A stretch of DNA of 30,050 nt, taken from contig NZ_JAGLEJ010000028.1 in assembly GCF_023145115.1 (NCBI RefSeq), forward strand, positions 1-30,050. The letters run 5' to 3'. The first letter of the stretch is position 1, and each line of letters opens with the position of its first letter. The position numbers were made by a program, and so were the translations under genes. The notes beneath the pieces are model-generated. The model worked only from the letters and a program-made list of their open reading frames with translations. It was not told the DNA's origin and ran no database searches. Shown here piece by piece: positions 1-7,502 of the stretch. This stretch comes from Algiphilus sp. (lineage in GTDB: Bacteria; Pseudomonadota; Gammaproteobacteria; Nevskiales; Nevskiaceae).

Positions 1-117
1 CAGCGCCTCGACGGGAGGCGCACCGGCTCCGCCGCAGGCGGCCACGGCGGCCATCACCAGCGCCGCCAGCAATGCGTACGGGCCTGCACGTCTATGGCAC
101 CGCATGCGCGCGCTCAC
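1..117 (-). CDS. Lipoprotein N-terminus (partial, runs off window)
   Basis: Reading leftward from a GTG at 117, 39 codons stay open to the window edge. They encode a basic start, a hydrophobic Ala/Leu/Val stretch, and the lipobox-like AVAAC followed by GGAGAPP. This is a typical lipoprotein signal peptide with a predicted lipidated Cys at about residue 28. An ATG at 105-103 is an alternative start in the same frame. The GTG overlaps the stop codon of the upstream dehydrogenase gene in a GTGA junction, which suggests translational coupling in one operon. The mature protein lies outside the window, so its function cannot be assigned. Confidence 0.55.
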   Translation of the reverse strand, partial: MSARMRCHRRAGPYALLAALVMAAVAACGGAGAPPVEAL

Positions 118-959
118 AGACAGCTCCGCAGACCGGATTCGAGATCCGGGTACTGCCAGCGGAACCCGATCTCGTCGCGCAGGCGATCGACGCGCAGACG
201 CTTGCTCTCCTCCATGAAGGACCACATTGCCGCGCTCATGCCGGCACGCGCCTCCTCCGGCGGCAGGGCGGGCGGCTCCGGCAATCCGAGCAGGCGGGCG
301 CAGCGCTGAAAGTAGTCGGCCATGGTGGTGGGGTTTCCGTCGGCGATGTTGTAGGCCCTGCCGGCACGCCCGCGTGCCAGCACGGCCAGTGCGGCGGCAG
401 CGAGATCGTCGGCATGGATGCGGTTGGTGAAGGGTGACTGCGCGGGCGCGATCGTCGGCGTGCCGGCGCGCAACCTTGCCTCGGGCAGCCGTCCGGGCCC
501 GTAGATGCCGGGCACGCGCAGCACGCGCAGGTCGATGCCGGCATCGTCGGCCCATGCGGCGAGGACGCGCTCGGCATCGACCCGACGCTCGGCGCGTGCG
601 GTCTTCGGCCGCATGGGGGCGTCCTCGTCGATCCAGGCGCCGTCGCAGTCGCCGTAGACCCCCGAGGTGGAGAGATAGATCATGCGCGCAACCGACGGTC
701 GGGCCGCGACGAAGCGTGCGATGCGCGGATCGGTGCGTCCCTCGCGCGGCGGCGGCGCGAGCCACAGCACGGTCCCGTTCGCGGGTGGTGTCTCGTGGTC
801 GAGATCGCAGCGGTGGGCGGCGATGCCGGCCGCACGCAGGCGCTCGGCACTTTGAGGGCTCCGCACCACTCCGGTAGGCTCCTCGCCTTCCCGCTGCAGG
901 CGCTGCGCAATGCGCAGGCCGATATCGCCGCAGCCGACAATCCAGATTCGCGATTCCAT
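114..959 (-). CDS. NAD(P)-dependent atypical short-chain dehydrogenase / epimerase family protein (YeeZ-like)
   Basis: This 281-residue protein opens directly with a Rossmann dinucleotide-binding motif, GCGDIG at residues 9-14. An extended-SDR-like segment YLSTSGVYGD lies near residue 100. The usual YxxxK catalytic pair is not evident after it; the equivalent stretch reads RPKTARAERR, as in the atypical SDR group that includes E. coli YeeZ. Its length fits that group. The substrate is unknown; family members are soluble cytoplasmic proteins. The ATG overlaps the start codon of the divergent reductase gene (CATG at 957-960), so each gene's promoter must lie inside the other gene. Its stop overlaps the start of a lipoprotein gene. 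The family call is firm, the function is not. Confidence 0.85.
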   Translation of the reverse strand: MESRIWIVGCGDIGLRIAQRLQREGEEPTGVVRSPQSAERLRAAGIAAHRCDLDHETPPANGTVLWLAPPPREGRTDPRIARFVAARPSVARMIYLSTSGVYGDCDGAWIDEDAPMRPKTARAERRVDAERVLAAWADDAGIDLRVLRVPGIYGPGRLPEARLRAGTPTIAPAQSPFTNRIHADDLAAAALAVLARGRAGRAYNIADGNPTTMADYFQRCARLLGLPEPPALPPEEARAGMSAAMWSFMEESKRLRVDRLRDEIGFRWQYPDLESGLRSCL

Positions 960-1977
960 GACCCATCAAGTGTACTTGGGTGACAGCGGCCGGAGCTTCG
1001 CCGCCGCAGACGATCAGACCCTGCTCGAGGCCGGCCTCGCCGCCGGCGTACCCCTGCCCTACGGCTGCGCGAGCGGCAGCTGCGCGGCGTGCCGCTGTCG
1101 GCTGCGCTCGGGCGAAGTGCATGCCCGGCAGCCGCTGCGCGCGCTGTCGGAGGCCGAGCGCGATCGCGGTTACGTGCTGCTCTGCCAGTGCGAAGCCCGC
1201 ACCGACATCCATCTGGACTGGCAGGCGCCGGCCGCCGCGGCAGGAATCAGTCCCGACATCTGGCCGTGCCGGCTGCTCGAACGCCGCTGGCTGTCGGAGG
1301 ACGTCCTGGGCGTCTGGCTCAAGCTGCCGCGCGGCGACGCCTCCTTCGCGTTCCTCGCCGGACAGTACATCGACTTCCTGCTGGACGATGGCGGCCGGCG
1401 CAGCTTCTCGCTCGCCGCACCGCCGGACGGCGCGACACTGGAGCTGCACGTCAAGGTCACACCGGGCGGGCGCTTCGGGCGCCATGTCGCCGAGGAGCTC
1501 CCCGAGCGCGCCATGCTGCGCTTCGAGGGCCCGCTGGGCGCGTTCTACCTGCACGACGATCCGCGCCCCGCCGTGCTGGTTGCCGGCGGCACCGGCTTCG
1601 CGCCCATCAAGGCCATCATCGAGGAAGCGCTGCGGAGCGGCGACCCGCGCCCGATGCACCTGTTCTGGGGTGTCCGCGGACCAGAGGATCTCTACCAGCA
1701 CGATCTGGTCGAGCGCTGGATCGACAGCCACCCGGCACTGCGCTACACGCCGGTGTGCAGCGACGCCGGTGCCGACTGGGGCGGCGCACGCGGGCTCGTG
1801 CACGAGCAGGTGGCGGCGGCCTATCCGGACCTGTCCGGGCACGCGCTCTACGCCAGCGGACCGCCCGCCATGGTCACGGCCACCAAGCAGGTCGCACTGA
1901 CCGCCGGTCTGGACCCCGATCACCTGCACTACGACAGCTTCGACGATGCGCATGTGACCTGGCCCACGAAACCCTAG
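958..1977 (+). CDS. 2Fe-2S ferredoxin / flavin oxidoreductase (CDP-6-deoxy-glucoseen reductase or phenol hydroxylase reductase type)
   Basis: This 339-residue single-chain electron-transfer flavoprotein has three modules. Residues 1-90 are a plant-type ferredoxin domain with cluster ligands C37, C42, C45 and C76 (CX4CX2C then LLC). Residues 100-200 are an FAD-binding barrel with RSFSLA at 149-154 and GGRFG at 170-174. Residues 205-335 are an NAD(P)H-binding domain with VAGGTGFAP and a terminal ASGPPAM. The family moves electrons from NAD(P)H through flavin and the cluster to an acceptor. No sugar-deoxygenation or hydroxylase genes are nearby, so the acceptor is unknown. The open frame extends to 910, but the ferredoxin fold begins at MTHQVYL, which selects ATG 958. 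No strong ribosome binding site is seen. Confidence 0.88.
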   Translation: MTHQVYLGDSGRSFAAADDQTLLEAGLAAGVPLPYGCASGSCAACRCRLRSGEVHARQPLRALSEAERDRGYVLLCQCEARTDIHLDWQAPAAAAGISPDIWPCRLLERRWLSEDVLGVWLKLPRGDASFAFLAGQYIDFLLDDGGRRSFSLAAPPDGATLELHVKVTPGGRFGRHVAEELPERAMLRFEGPLGAFYLHDDPRPAVLVAGGTGFAPIKAIIEEALRSGDPRPMHLFWGVRGPEDLYQHDLVERWIDSHPALRYTPVCSDAGADWGGARGLVHEQVAAAYPDLSGHALYASGPPAMVTATKQVALTAGLDPDHLHYDSFDDAHVTWPTKP

Positions 1978-2039
1978 CGCCACCGTCGAAGGCCGGCTGC
2001 GCGCGCCCGGCGTCTCGGGCATAGTGCCGGGACGTCCTC

Positions 2040-2048
2040 GGAGAAGGA
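2040..2048 (+). promoter_or_regulatory. Ribosome binding site of the protease gene
   Basis: GGAGAAGGA lies 8 bases before the ATG at 2057. It supports that start over the in-frame start at 2024, which would place arginine-rich residues ahead of the signal peptide. Confidence 0.75.
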
Positions 2049-2056
2049 TCCCGACA

Positions 2057-3577
2057 ATGATCGAGACGAAGCACCCCGCACTTTCCCGTATCCGCGCGAT
2101 CACGCTGCTGCTGGCCATCGCGCCGGCGGGCCCGGCCCTGGCGGCGCTGCCCTCGGTCACGGTCGAGATCCCCGCCCCGCAGACGCCGGCGCAGTCGGAG
2201 CAGCCGGCGGGCCTTGCCGTGCAGCCGGTGCTGCGCAGCGGCGTCGCCGTGCCGCTGGCGATCGCGCCGCGCGCGACGGAATGGGAAGTCACCGGCGACC
2301 GCGCGGTCTGGGAGATGCGGATCGACGCCCCCGACGCCCATTACCTCGGGCTGCGCCTCGACGGCCTGATGCTCCCCGATGACGCCACCGTGTCGCTGGC
2401 CGGGCGCGATGCGCGCACTCGCGGGCCGTACACGCGGACGGACGTCGGCCCGGACGGGCGCCTCTGGATCCCGCTGGTGCACGGCGGCACCGCACGCCTG
2501 CGCTTCGAGGCACCGTCCTCCATGATATCGGCGCTGCGCATCGGCGACGCCGAGCTCCACTACGGCGTGCACCCGCTCGACGGCGCCACCACCAAGGACG
2601 TCGGCGATGCCGGGGGCTGCCACAACAATGTCGCCTGCCCGCTGGGCGACGACTGGGACCGCGCCATCCGCGCCACCGTGCTGCTGGTGATCGGCAACCA
2701 GCTGGTGTGCAACGGCACGCTGATCAACAACACGCTCCGGGACCGCGACCCGCTCGTGCTCACGGCCGATCACTGCGGCATCCGCAGCAGCGAGGACGAC
2801 GGATTCACCGCCGACTCGGTCGCGGCCGTCTTCAACTTCCAGAGCCGCCAGTGCAACGCCGACACCGGCTTCGCGACCAACGAGGTGCTGGCCGGCGAGC
2901 GCCTGCTGTACCGCGACCGCCTGTCGGATACCGCCCTGATACGCCTGTCGCAGGCCCCGCCGGCGTCGTTCGGCGCCATCTACGGCGGATGGGACGCCAG
3001 CGGCAGCGGCGCCGACAGCGGCGTCGGCGTCCACCACCCCGCTGGCGATCTCAAGAAGATCAGCGTGTTCACCGATCCGGTGGCGCGGCAGACGGTCACC
3101 ATCACCGACGGCAGCCTGATCGGCTCCCGGGATCAGACCGTCGAATCCTGGCGCGTCGAGTGGAACGACGGCGTGACCGAGCCGGGCAGCTCCGGCTCCG
3201 CCCTGTGGTCGCCCGAGGAGCGACTCATCGGCGTGCTTTCCGGCGGCAGCTCGGCCTGCGGCAACTCCGGCTTCCTGGGCATCGGCAGCACGCCCGACAC
3301 GCTGGGCCCCGACTTCTACGGCCGTCTCGATGTCGCGTTCACGCGCGGCGGCGAGCTCGGCACGCCGCTGCGCGCCTTCCTCGACCCCGCCGGCAGCGGC
3401 GCACGCAGCGTGACGGCGTCGGACCAGGCCGCGGCGCCCGGCGGCGGCATGACGGGCGGCGGCGGCAACGACGGCGGCGGTGACAGCGGCGGCGGCGACG
3501 AAGGGCTGGGTCTGTTTCTCGTCGGCGTGGCGCTGGCGGCACTCAGGCGCCGCTTCACCATGCCGCAGCGGGGCTGA
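2057..3577 (+). CDS. Secreted trypsin-like (lysyl endopeptidase-like) serine protease with GlyGly-CTERM-like tail
   Basis: The predicted product has 506 residues. Residues 1-30 form a Sec signal peptide ending near PALA-ALP. A pro- or beta-domain occupies about 31-185. The S1 peptidase domain follows, with the triad visible as H239 in LTADHC, D291 in DTALIRL and S379 in EPGSSGSAL. Cysteines around 188-194, 218, 240, 266 and 401 suggest disulfides, as in Achromobacter/Lysobacter lysyl endopeptidases. Residues 462-481 are very Gly/Asp-rich and are followed by a hydrophobic helix and ALRRR. This is the layout of a GlyGly-CTERM sorting signal, known to be processed by rhombosortase. The protein is therefore inferred to be exported and handled at the outer surface. 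The methyltransferase gene starts 2 bases after the stop. The cleavage specificity is not proven. Confidence 0.88.
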   Translation: MIETKHPALSRIRAITLLLAIAPAGPALAALPSVTVEIPAPQTPAQSEQPAGLAVQPVLRSGVAVPLAIAPRATEWEVTGDRAVWEMRIDAPDAHYLGLRLDGLMLPDDATVSLAGRDARTRGPYTRTDVGPDGRLWIPLVHGGTARLRFEAPSSMISALRIGDAELHYGVHPLDGATTKDVGDAGGCHNNVACPLGDDWDRAIRATVLLVIGNQLVCNGTLINNTLRDRDPLVLTADHCGIRSSEDDGFTADSVAAVFNFQSRQCNADTGFATNEVLAGERLLYRDRLSDTALIRLSQAPPASFGAIYGGWDASGSGADSGVGVHHPAGDLKKISVFTDPVARQTVTITDGSLIGSRDQTVESWRVEWNDGVTEPGSSGSALWSPEERLIGVLSGGSSACGNSGFLGIGSTPDTLGPDFYGRLDVAFTRGGELGTPLRAFLDPAGSGARSVTASDQAAAPGGGMTGGGGNDGGGDSGGGDEGLGLFLVGVALAALRRRFTMPQRG

Positions 3578-3579
3578 GC

Positions 3580-4185
3580 ATGCCGAAGTCCCCGAACGGC
3601 CATCGCGAGCGCCACGGACTCGCGTTCTTCCGCGGGTTCCTGCGCCAACCCGAAGTCGTGGGCTCCGTGATCCCGAGTTCGCGCTTCCTGGAACGCCGCA
3701 TCGTGGATGCCTGCGAGCTGGCCAATGCCCGCCTGGTGGTCGAGCTCGGCCCGGGCACCGGCGGTACCACCCGGGCCCTGCTGGGCGCGATGCGTGACGA
3801 CGCACGGCTGCTCGCCATCGACATCGCCCCGGACTTCGTCGACGTGCTCGACACCAACGACGATCCCCGTCTCATCGCGCACTGCGGCAGCGCGGTCGAC
3901 CTCGCCGCCATCCTCGCGCGCCATGCGCTGCCGGCGCCCGATGCGGTGGTCTCGGGCATTCCGTTCTCGACCATGCCGCAGGAAACCGGGGAAGCCGTCA
4001 TCAACGGCGTATGGGCCGCCCTCGCCCCGGGCGGACGGTTCGTGGCCTATCAATTCCGCGACCGGGTGGCCGAGATCGCGCGCCCGATCCTGGGGGCGCC
4101 GCGGCGCCGCTTCGAGCCGCGCAACGTGCCGCCCATGCGCGTCTACTCCTGGCGGAAGACCGGCTCCGCGGCACACGCCGCCTGA
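3580..4185 (+). CDS. Class I SAM-dependent methyltransferase, PmtA-like (phospholipid N-methyltransferase family)
   Basis: This 201-residue protein carries the SAM-binding glycine motif VVELGPGTGG at residues 53-62. An upstream PEVVGSVIPSS segment is typical of the PmtA-like phospholipid methyltransferase group (COG3963). A later VVSGIPFSTMP segment replaces the NPPY-type motif of nucleic-acid methylases. Related enzymes N-methylate phosphatidylethanolamine, but members of this family also exist with unknown substrates, so the lipid substrate is inferred. The gene starts 2 bases after the protease stop, so the two are very likely cotranscribed. An rRNA adenine methyltransferase-like role is the main alternative and is less likely from the motifs. 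Confidence 0.75.
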   Translation: MPKSPNGHRERHGLAFFRGFLRQPEVVGSVIPSSRFLERRIVDACELANARLVVELGPGTGGTTRALLGAMRDDARLLAIDIAPDFVDVLDTNDDPRLIAHCGSAVDLAAILARHALPAPDAVVSGIPFSTMPQETGEAVINGVWAALAPGGRFVAYQFRDRVAEIARPILGAPRRRFEPRNVPPMRVYSWRKTGSAAHAA

Positions 4186-4279
4186 GCCCGGGCCGAACCG
4201 GGGTCGACCCGCGGCGGTCTCCGCCGAATCGTTGAAGCCCCGGCACGCCGAGGGGCGCGACGCGGGCGGGGCGACGAAG

Positions 4280-4295
4280 GCCGGCGATCGCCGGC
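4280..4295. terminator. 16-bp perfect palindrome between convergent genes
   Basis: GCCGGCGATCGCCGGC is fully self-complementary and lies in the 135-bp gap between the methyltransferase stop and the hemY stop. It could act as a bidirectional terminator, but no T-run follows on either strand. Confidence 0.3.
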
Positions 4296-4320
4296 AGTCG
4301 CGCGCTTGGGCCCGTGCGGG

Positions 4321-5502
4321 CTACTCCGCGAGGGCCAGCTTGAGGCCGGCCTCGAAGTGCTGGCGCGCTTCCTCGGGCTGCTGGGTGGCGCCGCAGAGCT
4401 GGCCGTACTCGTAGTGCGCCTCGGCGCTCGGCGCCTGCGCCAGCAGCGCGTCGAGATAGCTGCGTGCCTTGCCCCAGAGGCGGTTGCGGCGACAGGTGTG
4501 CGCGGCGGCGAGCAGCAGCTCGGGCTGTTCGCCGTGACGCTGCAGCCACTGCTCGACACTGGCCAGCGCCGCGACATTGTCCGGCGGCTCGGCGCGCAGG
4601 AAGCGCCGCACCATGTCCGGCGCCCAGCGCCGCTCCAGCGCCTTGTGGATCACGGCCATCAGGCCCTTCTCGTCGTTCAGGCGCAGCAGCGCGTCGGCGT
4701 AGTGACCTTCGCAGTCGGCGTCCTTCTGCAGCACCGCCGGCACGCGCGACCAAAGCTGCCGGGCCTCCTCGATGCGCAGGCATTCGCCGAGCGCGCCGGC
4801 CAGCGCGCGGGCGGTGATCTCGCGCCACTGCCCTTCCGACCATCCGCGCGCCTTTTCGGCGGTGCACAGCAGGTCGAAGGCATCGCGCCAGCGCTGCTGC
4901 GCGACCAGCACGCCCGCCAGCACCGGATAGACGCGGGGATGCGACGGATTGCGCTCGCGCAGCGATTCGAGCGCCGCGCGGGCGCCTTCCAGATCGTCCC
5001 CGGCGATGGCCTGGTCGGCCCGCATCAGGGTCACGGCTTCGCCGACCACTGCGTCGTCGGCGAGCGCGGCCCGCTCCAGATAGTGCTCGCTCCGGGTGCC
5101 CTGCCCCTGCGCCTCGGCAGCGCGCGCGGCGAGCAGATGGTGGCACGCGGCCTCGGCGGCATCGTCCGGGAGCTCCTTCTCGAGCGTGGTCTCCGCGCGC
5201 TCGGCGCGGCCGGCGAGCCACAGGAGCGTGCCGCGCACCAGGGCGCGATGCCGGCGCGCGGCGCGGCGCCGCGCCAGCCCTTCGCGCACTGTCCCGGGCA
5301 GCTGGAACCCGGCAGAGAGCGCGCGCACGACGACCAGCGCCACCACCAGCAGGGCGACCAGACCGGCGAGCATGCCGACCACCGAGGTCTCCACCATCCA
5401 GTGGCCCCAGCTGACCAGCACATAGCCGTTGTCGTCGCGCAGGTAGTAGGCGGAGGCAGCACCGACCGCGAACAGCAGGATCAGCAGCAGCAGGGCACGC
5501 AT
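4321..5502 (-). CDS. hemY: HemY, TPR-containing membrane protein of heme biosynthesis
   Basis: This 393-residue protein has two N-terminal membrane segments (about 4-21 and 41-60), with YYLRDDNGYVLVSWGHW between them, a stretch characteristic of proteobacterial HemY. A long helical region follows with repeated Ala/Leu/Glu patterns consistent with TPR repeats up to the C-terminus. The biochemical role of this HemY in late heme synthesis is not settled; it is not the Bacillus protoporphyrinogen oxidase of the same name. It is the last gene of the algZR-hem operon, and its ATG overlaps the upstream hemDX stop by one base (TGATG). Its length fits the family. Confidence 0.9.
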   Translation of the reverse strand: MRALLLLILLFAVGAASAYYLRDDNGYVLVSWGHWMVETSVVGMLAGLVALLVVALVVVRALSAGFQLPGTVREGLARRRAARRHRALVRGTLLWLAGRAERAETTLEKELPDDAAEAACHHLLAARAAEAQGQGTRSEHYLERAALADDAVVGEAVTLMRADQAIAGDDLEGARAALESLRERNPSHPRVYPVLAGVLVAQQRWRDAFDLLCTAEKARGWSEGQWREITARALAGALGECLRIEEARQLWSRVPAVLQKDADCEGHYADALLRLNDEKGLMAVIHKALERRWAPDMVRRFLRAEPPDNVAALASVEQWLQRHGEQPELLLAAAHTCRRNRLWGKARSYLDALLAQAPSAEAHYEYGQLCGATQQPEEARQHFEAGLKLALAE

Positions 5503-7502
5503 CAGCCCGCGTCTCCGCCGAGCGCGTCGGCCACGCGGCGCAGCCGCGACAGGCTGCCACCGACATCGGGCAGCGCCGGTGACAGCGTGGTGCCGCGCAG
5601 CTCGCGCAGCGTGGCGATCGCGGCATCCACGCCGGGGTCACCATCGGCGTACTGTGCCTGCAGCCACTGAACGGCGCCGTCGAGCGCGGCATCGAAGGTC
5701 GCCTGCTCGCCGGCCAGCAGGGCCCCGCGAGCGGATTCCAGCCGCAGCAGCAGGACGCTGCGCACCAGTCCGTCCTGCTCGGGCGCCATCAGCGGCTTCA
5801 CCGGCACATCGGTGCGCCGCACCACGAAGACACTGGAAAGCGCCTCGCGAACGCTTGCCACGGCGCGCTGCCACGCCGGCAGCCGGTCGGCATCCTGCGA
5901 ATGCTCCGGCAGCTCGGGCGCGCTCGCATCGGGGACGCCGCCGCGCAGGCGCAGCTTGTCGGCACGGGCGATCAGGCTCGACAGCTTGAGCGCCATCGCG
6001 GTCCGGTCGGGCCGCTCGACGCCGCGCAGGGCGGCCATCTCCTCGGCCAGCTTCTCGCGCACGGCGAAGAAGCGCGGATCGTCGAGCGCCGCAAGGCGTT
6101 CGTCGGCGAGCGCCAGCCCCTCGAGGGCGGCGTCGACGTCGAGCCCCAGCTGAAGATGCTCGTTCGCGGTGAGCATCAGCTGCTCCGCCGCCACGATGTG
6201 GGCGCGCGCGCGGCCGGCGTCGACCATGCGCGCGATCTCGGCCATGCGCTCGCCCTGCGTGTCGACGCGGCCCGAGAGGTCCCTGACGGCGCGATCGGCG
6301 GAGGCGGCGGCACTGGCCGCCGCCCGGGCATCGGATCGCGCGCCGTCGACCCGCGACTGCTGCCCCTCGACACGGTCGGCAAGCGACGCCAGACGGTCCT
6401 CCTGCCCAGCCTCCAAGGCCTGCAGGCGCTGCCAGCCCCACCACGACGCTCCGGCGAAGGCTGCCGCCAGCAATAGCCAGAGCAGCACGAGAATGGCGAT
6501 CGTCACGCCGCCGCCGCGCCGTCGCCCGGCGGGCGGTGCGGGCGGTGCAGGCGGTGCAGGCGGTGCGGCCGGCGGCGCGCCACTGCCGCCGTCGACGGGT
6601 TCGGCAGCGTTGTCCGGTGCGGGCGCTCCGGCTTCCGGCGGCGCCGGTTCGGGCGCCGGTGCGTCGGGCGCTGCGGCGGGGCTCGCGGCACCGCCTTCCG
6701 GCTCCGGAGCGGGTTCGGGCGGTGCGGCGCTCGCGGCTGCCGGCGCCTCGTTCTCGTTTTCGGGCTTGTGCATGACCGGTAGTGTATCGGCAGCCGCCAG
6801 AAGCGCGGCGTTGGACATGGGCTGCGCGACGGCATGCGGCCCGTGCAGGCCACGCCGCGTGCAATGATCGGCGACGCGCCGGCTGGGCACGACCAGCGGC
6901 ATGTCGGCCAGACGGCGACGGGTCGCGGCGTCACTGAGTTGCCACAGGCGATCGGCGGCGGACGCGCTGGTCAGTACCGTGACGCCGGCATCGCGCACCG
7001 CGGCGGCCACCCCGCCAGCGTCGTGCTCGATGGGATCGAGCCGGTACACCGGCAGGCTGTCGACCTGCGCTCCGCCCTCGGCCAGTCGCTGCGCCAGCGT
7101 CGGGCGCGCCGCCTCGTTGCCGACGATGACGATGCGCTGACCCTCGACGGTCTCGAACTGCGGCAGCGCCAGCAGGGCTTCGGTGGAATAGGACTGCTCC
7201 GGCATCGCTTCCGGCGGAAAGCCGGCGCTCTCCAGGGCGGTGGCGGTGGCTGCGCCGATGGCGGCCGTGCGCGCCCAGCGGTCGGGACCCGCGCGCCGCG
7301 CGGCGGCAACCGCGTTGGCGCTGGTGAAGATCCACCAGTCGGCATCGGCAACGGCGTCGAGACGCAGCCGCCGCTCGGCATCGCTTCCGATGTCGGTGAT
7401 CGCGAACAGCGGCAGGCAGATGGCCCGCCAGCCCGCCTGCTCGGCCGACTCGGCGAGCGGCCCGGCGTGATCGTGGGGGCGCGTGATGAGCAGGGTCTTC
7501 AT
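5502..7502 (-). CDS. hemDX: Fused uroporphyrinogen-III synthase HemD / membrane protein HemX
   Basis: One uninterrupted 666-codon frame carries two proteins that are separate genes in E. coli. Residues 1-240 match HemD, with LLITRP at the start, WWIFTSANAV at 56-65 and VLTSASAADRL at 176-186. HemD cyclises hydroxymethylbilane to uroporphyrinogen III. Residues 245-330 are a low-complexity Ala/Pro/Glu linker ending in GRRRGGG. A single membrane helix (about 333-353) leads into a coiled-coil and helical HemX domain to residue 666. An in-frame ATG at 6773 (Met244) could start a separate HemX, but no clear ribosome binding site precedes it. The start overlaps hemC (ATGA) and the stop overlaps hemY. 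Domain calls are firm; whether the chain stays intact in the cell is not shown. Confidence 0.9.
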   Translation of the reverse strand: MKTLLITRPHDHAGPLAESAEQAGWRAICLPLFAITDIGSDAERRLRLDAVADADWWIFTSANAVAAARRAGPDRWARTAAIGAATATALESAGFPPEAMPEQSYSTEALLALPQFETVEGQRIVIVGNEAARPTLAQRLAEGGAQVDSLPVYRLDPIEHDAGGVAAAVRDAGVTVLTSASAADRLWQLSDAATRRRLADMPLVVPSRRVADHCTRRGLHGPHAVAQPMSNAALLAAADTLPVMHKPENENEAPAAASAAPPEPAPEPEGGAASPAAAPDAPAPEPAPPEAGAPAPDNAAEPVDGGSGAPPAAPPAPPAPPAPPAGRRRGGGVTIAILVLLWLLLAAAFAGASWWGWQRLQALEAGQEDRLASLADRVEGQQSRVDGARSDARAAASAAASADRAVRDLSGRVDTQGERMAEIARMVDAGRARAHIVAAEQLMLTANEHLQLGLDVDAALEGLALADERLAALDDPRFFAVREKLAEEMAALRGVERPDRTAMALKLSSLIARADKLRLRGGVPDASAPELPEHSQDADRLPAWQRAVASVREALSSVFVVRRTDVPVKPLMAPEQDGLVRSVLLLRLESARGALLAGEQATFDAALDGAVQWLQAQYADGDPGVDAAIATLRELRGTTLSPALPDVGGSLSRLRRVADALGGDAG
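6532..6567. repeat. Four tandem 9-bp units in the HemD-HemX linker
   Basis: The plus strand reads GGCGGTGCG, GGCGGTGCA, GGCGGTGCA and GGCGGTGCG in succession. On the coding (minus) strand they encode Pro-Pro-Ala or Ala-Pro-Pro triplets just before the arginine cluster and membrane helix. Such short repeats can change copy number by slippage without a frameshift. Confidence 0.85.

Noticed and set aside
1874..3805. 643-codon open frame antisense to the protease gene
   Set aside because: It is an Ala/Arg/Gly-rich translation opposite a well-supported secreted protease. It also crosses gene boundaries.
6771..6773. Internal ATG as the true start of an independent hemX gene
   Set aside because: It has no clear ribosome binding site, and the frame is continuous from HemD; kept as a possibility in the fusion finding only.
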